From Lentisphaerae bacterium WC36 (GTDB taxonomy: Bacteria > Verrucomicrobiota > Lentisphaeria > Victivallales > SZUA-371): a stretch of 64,000 nucleotides of DNA. The stretch's first letter is position 1, and every line of letters starts with the position of its first letter. The translations under genes and the position numbers were made by a program. The DNA is taken from positions 248,001 to 312,000 of the forward strand of contig CP085689.1 in NCBI GenBank assembly GCA_020683205.1. The letters are read 5' to 3'. Under the pieces are notes generated by a model that saw only the letters and a program-made list of their open reading frames with translations, had not been told where the DNA came from and searched no databases. Below, in pieces: positions 1 to 8,750 of the stretch.

Positions 1-2
1 CT

Positions 3-641
3 CTGATTGTGATGAAGTCAATTCGTGACGAAAAAGCTAAAGAGTCTGCAGCATTAGTTAATTGCTTGAAAGCCGATGAAAAAACTAAAAGTATTGATGT
101 TAATAAGGTTCTTGAAACTTTGAAAAAATATCCAAAAAGTAAAACAGTTTATACTACAAAGTTTGCTTTAGCTGCAAATTACTTAGCAAGTAAAGAGGGT
201 AAGAGCGAAGATAATATTCAAAAGGCACTTGCTGTGTACAGTGAAATTGCTGATGATGCAAATGCACCTAAAATTTTGGTCGGATTAGCATTAAATCGTC
301 AAGCGGCTATCCTTGAGAGCCAAAATAAAAATAAAGAAGCGTTAGAAGTTTACAAAAAGTTGGTAAATACGGAAGGTATTCCAAGTGATTTTAAATCAAT
401 GGCGTGTTATAATGCGGGTTCGGTCGCATTGAATAAAGCTGTTAATGATAAAGCGTTTGCTTTGGATATGTTTAAAAAGGTTATTGAATTAAGTTCAAAA
501 AATTCAATGAGAGGTCAAGTTGCGCAAAGCATGATTGCTGATATTGATTTTGAAGAGCAAGCTTCTCCACAAAAAGCTGTTGCGGAAGTCAGTAAGGCAG
601 CTAATCAAGAGGCAGTTGATAGTAAAAAAACAACTAAGTAA
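3..641 (+). CDS. TPR-like protein, 5' end outside window
   Basis: The reading frame is open to the left edge, so this is probably the C-terminal part of a longer protein; ATG codons near position 12 are not necessarily the start. About 210 residues are visible. They are helical and rich in Ala and Lys, with repeat-like pieces such as 'ALAVYSEIADDA' and 'EALEVYKKLV' that resemble tetratricopeptide repeats of YfgM/YbgF-type envelope proteins. The C-terminus is a Lys/Ser-rich tail. TPR proteins serve as scaffolds, and nothing here identifies a partner. A probable terminator follows at 677-722, so it is likely a separate transcript from the genes downstream. The family assignment rests on the repeat pattern only. 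Confidence 0.55.
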   Translation: MIVMKSIRDEKAKESAALVNCLKADEKTKSIDVNKVLETLKKYPKSKTVYTTKFALAANYLASKEGKSEDNIQKALAVYSEIADDANAPKILVGLALNRQAAILESQNKNKEALEVYKKLVNTEGIPSDFKSMACYNAGSVALNKAVNDKAFALDMFKKVIELSSKNSMRGQVAQSMIADIDFEEQASPQKAVAEVSKAANQEAVDSKKTTK

Positions 642-676
642 AAGTTAATTAAGCAAATTTAATAAGTTTGATATTG

Positions 677-722
677 GGATATTTCTGCTTTTCTTAAGCT
701 AGGAATATCCATAAATTTTTTA
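677..722 (+). terminator. Probable rho-independent terminator
   Basis: A 9-bp stem (677-685 pairing with 702-710, one G-U) is followed by a T-rich stretch at 715-721. It lies between the TPR-like gene and the TrmH-family gene. Confidence 0.5.
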
Positions 723-728
723 TAGAAG

Positions 729-1496
729 ATGAGAGAATTTTTATCAAAAAAAGAAATTGCATTGTTAAAAGCGGTGCAGACGAGACATGGACGCAAAAAA
801 CATAATTTGTGTATTGCAGAGGGTTTGCGCTGTTGTCGTGATGTGGCAAGTGTGGCTAAAGATTTAATTAAATTAGCAGTTAAACGTGATGATATAAATG
901 TTGATTATGAGGCGTTTAATGAAGTTGATTTCGTATCTGTGGATGCTAATGTTTTTAAAACAATTGCGCCAACGGTTGAAAGCCAGGGAATATTGTTGTT
1001 GCTTGAAAAGGCGAATGATACTATAGTAGAACCAACTGATGATTTTATTATTTTGTTAGATCAAGTTGGTGACCCTGGAAATTTTGGGACAATTTTACGA
1101 ACAGCTCGTGCTGCGGGATTAAAAGAAATTTGGTATACAAATGGTTCGGTTGACCCATTTAATGATAAAGTTATTCGGTCAGCTATGGGGTCGCAATTTG
1201 TCATAAAATTGCGAAAATTTAGTAGTTTAGATGATGCGTGTGTAACTGCACAAGAGTTTGGGTATAATAAATTTTTTAGAACTGATCCGCACGGCGGAGA
1301 AAGTTGTTTTAATTCACAAGAGTTGTTTGATAAGTCGGTTATTGTAATGGGATCTGAAGCACATGGAGTAGCTGACTTTGAAAATGCAAGAGGTCTTAAT
1401 ATTCCAATGCTCGGAGATGAAGAATCATTGAACGTAGCTCAGGCGACAACAATTATTATGTTTGAGTATGTGCGTAGAACAGTGGAAAATAATTGA
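729..1496 (+). CDS. TrmH/SpoU-family RNA 2'-O-methyltransferase
   Basis: A 255-residue protein of the SPOUT superfamily, which transfers a methyl group from S-adenosylmethionine to a ribose 2'-OH in rRNA or tRNA. The N-terminal third resembles the SpoU substrate-binding domain. The three catalytic-domain motifs are all visible: 'DQVGDPGNFGTILRTARAAG' (motif 1), 'VIVMGSEAHGVAD' (motif 2, normally GNEGxG) and 'IPMLGDEESLNVAQA' (motif 3). The RNA target (rRNA versus tRNA) cannot be read from the sequence. It stops at a UGA in the same reading frame as the folE gene immediately downstream, which suggests co-transcription. Confidence 0.88.
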   Translation: MREFLSKKEIALLKAVQTRHGRKKHNLCIAEGLRCCRDVASVAKDLIKLAVKRDDINVDYEAFNEVDFVSVDANVFKTIAPTVESQGILLLLEKANDTIVEPTDDFIILLDQVGDPGNFGTILRTARAAGLKEIWYTNGSVDPFNDKVIRSAMGSQFVIKLRKFSSLDDACVTAQEFGYNKFFRTDPHGGESCFNSQELFDKSVIVMGSEAHGVADFENARGLNIPMLGDEESLNVAQATTIIMFEYVRRTVENN

Positions 1497-1538
1497 AAAA
1501 GATTGGTTAAATTTAAATTAGCTGATGGAAATAATAAA

Positions 1539-2087
1539 ATGCAAGATGAAGTAAGAAATATTTTAGTAAAGATTGGTGAAAATCCAGACCGTGAAGGTCT
1601 AATTGATACTCCAAGACGTGTTGAGAAAGCATGGGAATTTATGACTCGTGGGTACCGTCAAAACATTGATGATGTCGTTAATGGTGCTTTTTTTGAAGCT
1701 GAATATGATGAAATGGTAATTGTTAAAGATATTGAATTTTACAGTATGTGTGAGCATCATTTATTGCCATTTTTTGGTCGTGCTCATGTTGGTTATATAC
1801 CTAATGGTAAGGTTTTTGGCGTCAGTAAACTAGCAAGAATAGTGGATATGTTCGCGCGTCGTTTACAATTACAAGAACGCTTAACTAAAGAGGTTGCGAC
1901 GGCAATTAATGACATAATTTTACCTGAAGGGGTGGGAGTTGTGATGGAGGCTCAGCATATGTGCATGGTTATGCGTGGAGTACAGAAACAGCATTCAAAG
2001 ATGGTCACATCAGCAATGTTTGGTAGTTTTAGGGATGAACCTGAAACACGTGCTGAATTTTTAAGTCTAATTCGCAATTCAAAATAA
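1539..2087 (+). CDS. folE: GTP cyclohydrolase I
   Basis: FolE converts GTP to 7,8-dihydroneopterin triphosphate, the first step of folate/pterin synthesis. The zinc and active-site motif '[11 protein letters not shown]' and the later '[15 protein letters not shown]' give the two Cys and one His that bind zinc. '[20 protein letters not shown]' is the usual conserved central helix. I chose the ATG at 1539, which gives a typical FolE N-terminus (MQDEVRNIL) and has GGA upstream. An in-frame TTG at 1503 would add 12 residues but has no clear ribosome-binding site. The gene follows trmH within about 40 bp and probably shares its transcript. Confidence 0.93.
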   Translation: MQDEVRNILVKIGENPDREGLIDTPRRVEKAWEFMTRGYRQNIDDVVNGAFFEAEYDEMVIVKDIEFYSMCEHHLLPFFGRAHVGYIPNGKVFGVSKLARIVDMFARRLQLQERLTKEVATAINDIILPEGVGVVMEAQHMCMVMRGVQKQHSKMVTSAMFGSFRDEPETRAEFLSLIRNSK

Positions 2088-2117
2088 TATTTTGAAAATT
2101 TTAAGTAAAGGTTTTTG

Positions 2118-2564
2118 ATGAGAGTTGTTGTTCAGAGAGTAAAAGAAAGTAAAGTTGTTGTTGATGGTAAAACTATTGGAAAAATAGGTAAGGGGCTGAA
2201 TATTTTAGTTGGGGTTGGTCATGATGATTCAAAAAATGATGTGGACTATTTAGTAAATAAATGTGTCAATTTACGAATTTTTGAGGATGAAAATGGCAAA
2301 ATGAATAAATCATTGCTGGATATTGGCGGTGAAGTTTTGGCAATTTCGCAGTTTACTTTGTATGCTGATTGTCGAAAAGGACGTAGACCAAGTTTTGTTG
2401 ATGCCGCAAATCCGCAATTAGCCAATGATTTATATGAAATGTTTGTCGCTGAGTTAAGAACGTTAAATGTTACAGTTGCGACAGGAATTTTTGGAGCAGA
2501 CATGAAAGTTGATATTCTAAATGACGGACCTGTAACAATAATCATTGATTCTCCTACTAAATAG
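2118..2564 (+). CDS. dtd: D-aminoacyl-tRNA deacylase
   Basis: Dtd hydrolyses D-amino acids (and glycine) mischarged on tRNA and acts in the cytosol as a dimer. The 148-residue length is standard. The start MRVVVQRV, the motif '[17 protein letters not shown]' and the C-terminal '[10 protein letters not shown]' (the Gly-cisPro motif that enforces chirality) are all present. The ATG at 2118 is preferred over a TTG one codon upstream. It sits in a run of + strand housekeeping genes with short gaps. Confidence 0.95.
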   Translation: MRVVVQRVKESKVVVDGKTIGKIGKGLNILVGVGHDDSKNDVDYLVNKCVNLRIFEDENGKMNKSLLDIGGEVLAISQFTLYADCRKGRRPSFVDAANPQLANDLYEMFVAELRTLNVTVATGIFGADMKVDILNDGPVTIIIDSPTK

Positions 2565-2607
2565 CGAGTAATAACTTCAAAAATAAATTTAAGGGGTAGC
2601 TAATTTT

Positions 2608-3234
2608 ATGAAAAGAATTTGGTTAGTTAGGCATGGAGAAAGCAAAGCGCAAACTATGGAACAGTATAGTTTTGACGCTGATTTGAGTAAATTCGGCGAA
2701 GAACAAGCGCAAGCTTTACAAGAGGCATTGAGCGCTAAAAATATTAATTTTTCGCAAGCGTATGTTAGTCCATTACGTCGGGCTAGACAGACATTTGAGT
2801 TTATAAATAGTGATGAAAAAATTTCAAATAATCCTCAAACTGAGTGTTTTTTTGATGTACGCTTAATTGAAGAGATGCCTAAAGAATCTTATCAAACTTT
2901 ATTGCCCTATGAACTATTGCCTGATTATGCAAAATTAATAAATAATGATGCTTGGTTATTGCATATGAATGAAAATATTGCAGATTTTTGTGATACTTTA
3001 TTAATGAAAAAAGAGATCACTGGAGATATTTTAATTGTTTGTCACATGGGAGTATTAAATTATTTAATGCGTCAGTTACAAAGTTATTGCTCAAGTCCTG
3101 ATAAAATTGCCGACGCAATTTATTATTTTCATAATTGCTCGTATAGTATTGTTGAAATTGCCGATGATTTTACTTGTGATATTGTTGAGCTTGATAATAT
3201 TAATCACTTAAAAGAAAAGAAGTTATTGAGATAA
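2608..3234 (+). CDS. Histidine phosphatase (phosphoglycerate mutase-like) family protein
   Basis: A 208-residue protein starting MKRIWLVRHGES; the RHG triad near residues 8-10 carries the phospho-accepting histidine. 'SPLRRARQTFEFI' supplies the second phosphate-binding arginine region, and the late 'VCHMGVLNYLMR' carries the second catalytic histidine. Family members range from phosphoglycerate mutase to cobalamin, sugar and protein phosphatases, and the substrate is not evident. A good ribosome-binding site (AAGGGG) lies about 12 bases before the ATG. Its stop codon overlaps the dxr start by one base (TAATG), so the two are translationally coupled. Confidence 0.85.
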   Translation: MKRIWLVRHGESKAQTMEQYSFDADLSKFGEEQAQALQEALSAKNINFSQAYVSPLRRARQTFEFINSDEKISNNPQTECFFDVRLIEEMPKESYQTLLPYELLPDYAKLINNDAWLLHMNENIADFCDTLLMKKEITGDILIVCHMGVLNYLMRQLQSYCSSPDKIADAIYYFHNCSYSIVEIADDFTCDIVELDNINHLKEKKLLR

Positions 3235-4433
3235 TGAAAAAAAGTATTGTAATTTTAGGTTCTAGTGGTTCAGTGGGTGAGAATGCGGTAAAAGTAGCGA
3301 GTTATTTTAATAGTAATATCGACGTTTTTGGAATTGCGGTTAATAATAATATTGAGCGTGCTTTAGAGCAGATTAAAATTTTAAAGTGTCAGATTGTTGC
3401 AGTTTATGATAAATTAAAAGCTACTGAATTGAAGAAACAGCTTTTAAAAGAAAATATTAGTTGTCAAGTCTATGTAGGAGCTGAAGGCTTAGAGCGAATT
3501 TCTACTCATAATAGTGTTGATTTAGTACTATGTGCAATTACTGGAGTAGCTGGACTTCAACCAGTTATAAAAGCAATTCAAGCGAAAAAAGATATTGCAA
3601 TTGCAAGCAAAGAAATTTTGGTAATGGCTGGCGAAATTGTAATGCGAGAAGTTGCAATCCATAATGTTAATTTGTTGCCTGTTGATAGTGAACATAGCGC
3701 TATTTTTCAATGTCTAGAAGGGCGAAGATTTTTAAGTAAAGAAGAAAATAATAATGCCATTGTCAATCGATTGATTATTACGGGTAGTGGCGGCCCCTTT
3801 CGCAGTAAAAGTATTGAAGAGATGAAAAGTGCTTCGGTTGCTGATGCTTTAAATCACCCAACATGGAATATGGGGAAAAAGATTTCAATTGATTCGGCAA
3901 CCTTGATGAATAAAGCACTTGAAATGATTGAAGCACATTATTTATTTAATATTCCCGCTGAAAAAATTGAAGTAGTGATACACCCTCAGTCTATTGTCCA
4001 CTCAATGGTGGAATTTTCTGATAATAGTGTTTTAGCGCAGATGTCAGAAGTCGATATGCGTTTTCCAATTCAATATGCATTAACATATCCAGAAAAATAT
4101 CAGGGAGGGTTGAAACATCTAGATTTTAGTAAACTAGCTAAATTAGAGTTTTTTGAACCGCGCTACAATGATTTTACAGCTATAGATTTAGCTTATAAAG
4201 TTATGAAACAAGGTGGGACTGCGACTGCAGTTTTGAATGGTAGTAATGAAGTTGCAGTTAAACTATTTCTTGAAGAAAAAATTTCATTAATAAATATTTG
4301 TGAAATCATTGAAAAAGTCGTAGCAAGGCATATCTTAATTAATAACCCAACATTAACTGAAATTATTGATGCTGATGAATGGGCTCGAAAAGAAACTATG
4401 AAAGTTGCTCAAGGACTTATTGCAACTAAATAA
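3234..4433 (+). CDS. dxr: 1-deoxy-D-xylulose 5-phosphate reductoisomerase
   Basis: Dxr (IspC) is the NADPH-dependent second step of the MEP pathway to isoprenoids. The 399-residue length is standard. It shows the N-terminal nucleotide-binding loop 'GSSGSVGENAVKV', the metal and substrate motif 'LPVDSEHSAIFQCLEG', 'ITGSGGPFR', and 'HPTWNMGKKISIDSATLMNKALEMIEAHYLF' region residues (start near 3853). The next two genes, rseP and ispG, form a cluster seen in many bacteria, and ispG belongs to the same pathway. Confidence 0.96.
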   Translation: MKKSIVILGSSGSVGENAVKVASYFNSNIDVFGIAVNNNIERALEQIKILKCQIVAVYDKLKATELKKQLLKENISCQVYVGAEGLERISTHNSVDLVLCAITGVAGLQPVIKAIQAKKDIAIASKEILVMAGEIVMREVAIHNVNLLPVDSEHSAIFQCLEGRRFLSKEENNNAIVNRLIITGSGGPFRSKSIEEMKSASVADALNHPTWNMGKKISIDSATLMNKALEMIEAHYLFNIPAEKIEVVIHPQSIVHSMVEFSDNSVLAQMSEVDMRFPIQYALTYPEKYQGGLKHLDFSKLAKLEFFEPRYNDFTAIDLAYKVMKQGGTATAVLNGSNEVAVKLFLEEKISLINICEIIEKVVARHILINNPTLTEIIDADEWARKETMKVAQGLIATK

Positions 4434-4495
4434 CATATTTAAATGTACAAATAATTATTTAATAAACGATTTATAAATAAGGAGAAATTTTACCT

Positions 4496-6247
4496 ATGAA
4501 TATATTAATTAAAATCATTAACATTTTACCAATTGCTTTGTTTGCAGTATTTTTCTTTGGATTCTGTGTATTCATTCATGAGCTAGGGCATTTTTTGGCC
4601 GCTAAATGGCGTGGCATGCACATTAATGCATTCTCTATTGGTTTTAAAAAGGCGTGGGGTAAAAAAATTAATGGAGTTGATTACCGTATTGGTTGGTTGC
4701 CTTTTGGGGGGTATGTTGATCTACCACAAATTGATTCTTCTGGTGAAGCAAAAGATGAAGATGGCAAATCCTTACCTCAGGTAAAACCAGTGGATAAAAT
4801 TATTGTGGCAGCAGCAGGTCCATTTTTTAATGTGTTATTTGGGCTGTTTTTAGGAATTTTTGTGTGGGTTTATGGATTACCTCAAGGAACTCCTGATACT
4901 AATAGTTTTATTGTAGGCTCCATTGATGAGCGTTCTCCAGAGTATGCCGCTGGATTGCGTAAGGGAGATACGATTGTAAAATTAAATGATAAAAAGTTTA
5001 ACAGAAACTGGGATAGTTTTAGAAGAAAGATTTTATTTTCTTTAGGCAAAGTAAGATTAACAGTAGTTTCAGCAGGGGATGAGAAAACTAAAGAGATCAG
5101 TTATTATCCAAAAGCGAATCCTATTACTCGCCGTGAAGGATTAGCAATTCCGTTTTTTTCACCAGTTTATACTGGAGTTTTAGAAGTAAAGGAGGGTTCT
5201 CCTCAGTATATAGCAGGGTTACGTACTGGTGATTTTGTGGTAAAAGCAAACGGTGTATTAGTTACTGATATTCTTGATTTGGGAATGGAAATTTCTGAGT
5301 TTTTTGTTGCCAATAAAAAAAGTAATGGTATTAATTTAACAGTGCGTCGTGGTAATGAGCTTGTTGAGATCAAGGATGTTCCAATCAAAGAATCTGCTCT
5401 AAAAGATTATATTTTCTCTATTGGATTTGGCTATTCGCAAGAAAAAGCGATGGAAATAGGTAAATTATTATCACAAAATGCAAAAAATGCTGGTTTTAAG
5501 GTTGGTGACGTTGTAGTTGGCTTCAATAACGAACGTGTGATTGAGCCAATGAAGTTGGGGCAATTGATTAAAGAAAATGGTTCTAAAAGTTGTACTATTA
5601 CCGTCTTACGTCCAAATACTGGTAGTATTGATATAAAAGTTACGCCATTAAAAATTAATTTAGAGCCGTTTGCAAAATATAAAGAAATTTATTCATATCC
5701 AACGCCATTTAAGCAGCTTGCAAATACAGTCTCAATGACCTATTATACATTGCGTAGTGTTTTTGCTGGAGCCGTTGGTGAACGTCAAAGTAGCATTAAA
5801 GCCAAGAATTTCAGCGGACCAATTGGCATTTTTGATGCAATATTTAGGGTTGCTTCTCAGTCATGGTTACAAGCTATTCATTTAATTGTGGTGATTTCAT
5901 TTAGTTTGGCTATTTTAAACATTATGCCATTCCCAGTGCTTGATGGTGGGCATATTGTGGTTTCGTCAATTCAGTGGGCACGCAAAGGTAAGCCTGTACC
6001 AGAGTTTATCCTTAAGCCTATTTATGTGGTATTTGTGTTATTTATTGTGTTCTTTTTCCTTTTTGTAACAATGAATGATATCTTACGTCTTGGCGATCGT
6101 ATTATTCCTAAAAGTTATGATGAAGAGATTCAAGAAAATAAAAATAATAGTGTTGATTCAAAAATTGATGATGCTACCGCAAAATCAACTGACGAAAAGA
6201 AATCAATGCAAATTATACTTAAAAATCCAGATAGCAGTAAAAAATAG
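4496..6247 (+). CDS. rseP: Site-2 zinc metalloprotease RseP, three PDZ domains
   Basis: An inner-membrane protease that cleaves transmembrane segments, for example of anti-sigma factors or leftover signal peptides. The zinc motif HELGH covers residues 28-32 in the first membrane helix, and the third ligand lies in 'MPFPVLDGGH' (Asp 483). At 583 residues it is longer than E. coli RseP (about 450). It appears to carry three rather than two PDZ-like domains, each with the 'SPxYxAGLRxGD' or 'NAGFKVGD' signature (roughly residues 135-200, 225-290 and 315-385). A hydrophilic Lys/Asp-rich tail follows the last membrane helix. It lies between dxr and ispG, with ispG starting four bases after its stop. 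Confidence 0.93.
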   Translation: MNILIKIINILPIALFAVFFFGFCVFIHELGHFLAAKWRGMHINAFSIGFKKAWGKKINGVDYRIGWLPFGGYVDLPQIDSSGEAKDEDGKSLPQVKPVDKIIVAAAGPFFNVLFGLFLGIFVWVYGLPQGTPDTNSFIVGSIDERSPEYAAGLRKGDTIVKLNDKKFNRNWDSFRRKILFSLGKVRLTVVSAGDEKTKEISYYPKANPITRREGLAIPFFSPVYTGVLEVKEGSPQYIAGLRTGDFVVKANGVLVTDILDLGMEISEFFVANKKSNGINLTVRRGNELVEIKDVPIKESALKDYIFSIGFGYSQEKAMEIGKLLSQNAKNAGFKVGDVVVGFNNERVIEPMKLGQLIKENGSKSCTITVLRPNTGSIDIKVTPLKINLEPFAKYKEIYSYPTPFKQLANTVSMTYYTLRSVFAGAVGERQSSIKAKNFSGPIGIFDAIFRVASQSWLQAIHLIVVISFSLAILNIMPFPVLDGGHIVVSSIQWARKGKPVPEFILKPIYVVFVLFIVFFFLFVTMNDILRLGDRIIPKSYDEEIQENKNNSVDSKIDDATAKSTDEKKSMQIILKNPDSSKK

Positions 6248-6250
6248 ACA

Positions 6251-7354
6251 ATGCGGCATTCTACAAAACAAATATTTGTTGGTGATGTTGCGATTGGTGG
6301 AGATGCTCCAATTTCAATTCAATCGATGACTAATACTAAGACTGAAGATGTAGATACAACGGTTAAGCAAATTTTGCAATTGGTTGATGTTGGTTGCGAA
6401 ATTATTCGAGTTGCAGTGCCAAACAATGATGCTGTTGACGCATTACCACATATAATTAATCAATCGCCAATTCCAGTTATTGCTGACATTCATTTTGACT
6501 ATAAATTAGCTTTGGGGGCAATTAATGCTGGAGCTCATGCTGTGCGTATTAACCCTGGAAATATCGGCTCAATTGACAAAGTTCAAGCCGTGGCAAAATT
6601 AGCTAATGAAAAAAACATTCCAATTCGAGTTGGCGCTAATAGTGGTAGTTTACCAAAAGAGTGGGCGCAAAAAGTTTTGGAGTGTGATAAGAGAGATAGT
6701 TTGGCTCATGATAAAATTTTAGCTGAGGGTTTGGTCGCAAGCGTTTTTGAGCAAATCAAAATTTTAGAGTCATGTGATTTTTTAAATATTAAAGTTTCAT
6801 TAAAAGCTTCAAGTGTTCGTGCAACATTTTTAGCATATCAGTTATTTGCCGAACAAAGTGATTATCCATTACATATTGGTGTTACCGAAGCTGGAACTTT
6901 AGAAAGAGGAATTATTAAAAGTAGTGTTGGTATTGGTGCACTGTTGCTTAATGGTATTGGTGATACGCTGCGAGTAAGTTTAACTGCTGATCCAGTTGAA
7001 GAAATTAAAGTAGCCAAGACAATTTTGGAAAGCTGTGGATTAAGAGAGCCTATTTGCGAAGTTGTTTCATGTCCGACATGCGGGCGTACTAATATTGACT
7101 TAGAGGGTTTAGCTAATAAGGTTGAAGCGATTATTGCTGAAAAGTTTAGCAATGGTAGTAAACAATTAAATGTCAAAAAAGTTGCTGTGATGGGTTGTGT
7201 AGTTAATGGACCCGGAGAAGCTCGTGACGCTGATTTAGGAATTGCTGGTGGTGATAATAAAGTTGCCGTGTTTCGTGACGGTGAAGTTGTTGGCATCTAC
7301 TCAGAAAATGAAGGGCTACAAGTTCTTGCCGATTTTATTACAGAGCTCTTCTAG
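6251..7354 (+). CDS. ispG: 4-hydroxy-3-methylbut-2-enyl diphosphate synthase
   Basis: IspG (GcpE) is the iron-sulfur enzyme of the MEP pathway that converts MEcPP to HMBPP. The 367-residue length is typical. Features include the N-terminal 'PISIQSMTNTKTEDV', the TIM-barrel motif 'VADIHFD' and the cluster-binding cysteines in 'SCPTCGRTNIDLE' and 'MGCVVNGPGEARDAD'. It starts four bases after rseP stops, so the two genes are probably co-translated. Dxr upstream acts in the same pathway. Confidence 0.97.
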   Translation: MRHSTKQIFVGDVAIGGDAPISIQSMTNTKTEDVDTTVKQILQLVDVGCEIIRVAVPNNDAVDALPHIINQSPIPVIADIHFDYKLALGAINAGAHAVRINPGNIGSIDKVQAVAKLANEKNIPIRVGANSGSLPKEWAQKVLECDKRDSLAHDKILAEGLVASVFEQIKILESCDFLNIKVSLKASSVRATFLAYQLFAEQSDYPLHIGVTEAGTLERGIIKSSVGIGALLLNGIGDTLRVSLTADPVEEIKVAKTILESCGLREPICEVVSCPTCGRTNIDLEGLANKVEAIIAEKFSNGSKQLNVKKVAVMGCVVNGPGEARDADLGIAGGDNKVAVFRDGEVVGIYSENEGLQVLADFITELF

Positions 7355-7557
7355 AAATAAAGTATTTGATTAAAATTTGCTCTTTTGATTTAATATTTAG
7401 TAAAATTCACCTAGTTAACTGTTATGTAAATATTATTAAAATAATCGTCTAAAAGATTAGAAATCGTCAAATATTCCTTCAAAATTAATTTTAGAAATAC
7501 CTTATACTAAAATAATTTTTATAATAACGTGGCAAATATGATTTTGCATTGTCATTA

Positions 7558-7986
7558 TTAATTAATAAAAGTTTCTTTAACTCTTTTTGATTTCCAAAAG
7601 TAGATAATACCAGTAATAGGTATCAACACAAAAATAAATCGGTAGATTGCTTGAGTAACATTATTTGCATTTAACGTTAAAATTACAGTGGTGATTGTGA
7701 AAATAAGGTAAAGAAAAATCATTATTTTAGGGATATGTTTTGATTTTTTTTTGAACATTATAAATATGACCGAATGCAAAAATCCTGATGTTAACATTAA
7801 AATAATAAATAGAATTGTTTTGGGATTAAAATGTGCTGAAGAAATTTTTAGTGTAACTATAAAATATAGCAATGCATTGCAAAAAGATACAATTACTCCA
7901 GCTAGTAATAGTATTGAAATTAAAATTAACCATCCTCCGATTGGATGTGATTTTTTTTCTTCAGTAACCTCTAATATCTCATTCAT
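7558..7986 (-). CDS. DUF2569-like four-helix membrane protein
   Basis: A 142-residue integral membrane protein with four hydrophobic segments. The start 'HPIGGWLILISILLL' and the end 'IIYFWKSKRVKETFIN' match the DUF2569 pattern (GGWL at the N-terminus, an SKRVKxTF end). Function is unknown. It is transcribed away from the T6SS cluster, and the intergenic DNA between them carries the T6SS promoter. An AAGGAG-type ribosome-binding site precedes its ATG. Confidence 0.7.
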   Translation of the reverse strand: MNEILEVTEEKKSHPIGGWLILISILLLAGVIVSFCNALLYFIVTLKISSAHFNPKTILFIILMLTSGFLHSVIFIMFKKKSKHIPKIMIFLYLIFTITTVILTLNANNVTQAIYRFIFVLIPITGIIYFWKSKRVKETFIN

Positions 7987-8042
7987 TTCTTACTCCTTAA
8001 AACTAATTTAAACAGAAGATAATTTAGCCTCTTTTTAAACTG

Positions 8043-8071
8043 TTGACAAATTTTTTACTGCAATATACTAT
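8043..8071 (+). promoter_or_regulatory. Sigma70-like promoter of the T6SS cluster
   Basis: A perfect -35 box TTGACA (8043-8048) is followed by TATACT (8064-8069, 15-bp spacer) or TACTAT (8066-8071, 17-bp spacer). It lies about 70 bp before the tssB start, which leaves a short leader. Confidence 0.6.
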
Positions 8072-8142
8072 TACTTTATGAAAATATAATATATTTCTGT
8101 CTAATATTATTTATATTATTAATCTAATAATGGAGAATGAAA

Positions 8143-8703
8143 ATGGCTGTTGTCGATGAAATTCCAAAATCCCGGATAACGATTAAGTATGAAACCGAAA
8201 TTAATGGTGAAAAAGTTCAACGTGAAATACCATTAAGAATTATGGTTTTAGGTGACTTATCAGCAGGCACTTCTGATGATAGTAAAATTGACCTATCAGA
8301 AAGAAAAGTTCGTGAACTTGATGGCAAGAACTTAGATGCGACCATGAAAGACATGAATATGAGTTTAGACTACAGTGTCACTAATCGTATCAACCCTGGC
8401 ATAGAGCCTGAATTAAAGGTTTCAATTCCTATTGAGAACATGAAGTCATTTAATCCAGCCACTATTGCAGAAAACGTTCCACAAATTAAATCGCTGTTGA
8501 TTTTAAAGCAGTTACTCAAAGAGCTTGAAACTACTGCTGATAACAATAAGCAATTTAGAAAAAATTTGGGAGAAATTCTCGCAAATAAGGATGCGTTTGA
8601 AACAATTCGTGGTCAATTGCCACAAGTAACCAATTATCAATTGCCAAGTCCGCCAGCAGAAGAAGCTGTTGCCGAAGAAAAACCTAAAAAAGGCAAAAAA
8701 TAA
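8143..8703 (+). CDS. tssB: T6SS contractile sheath small subunit TssB (VipA)
   Basis: TssB pairs with TssC to form the contractile sheath of the type VI secretion machine in the cytoplasm. Family hallmarks are visible: 'SRITIKYETEI', 'LRIMVLGDLSAG', 'VRELDGKNLDATMKDM' and the acidic-hydrophobic 'SFNPATIAENVPQIKSLLILKQLLKEL'. I chose the ATG at 8143 because GGAG ends 7 bases upstream; an ATG two codons earlier is too close to it. The C-terminal tail is Glu/Lys-rich. It is the first gene of the cluster. Confidence 0.95.
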   Translation: MAVVDEIPKSRITIKYETEINGEKVQREIPLRIMVLGDLSAGTSDDSKIDLSERKVRELDGKNLDATMKDMNMSLDYSVTNRINPGIEPELKVSIPIENMKSFNPATIAENVPQIKSLLILKQLLKELETTADNNKQFRKNLGEILANKDAFETIRGQLPQVTNYQLPSPPAEEAVAEEKPKKGKK

Positions 8704-8750
8704 TTTACAATTGGTGTAAAATTATTAAAAATTAAAATAAGGATAACATC

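Noticed and set aside
6862-7296. Long - strand ORF opposite ispG.
   Set aside because: It is a shadow of ispG, Ser/Pro-rich with no family resemblance and no ribosome-binding site.
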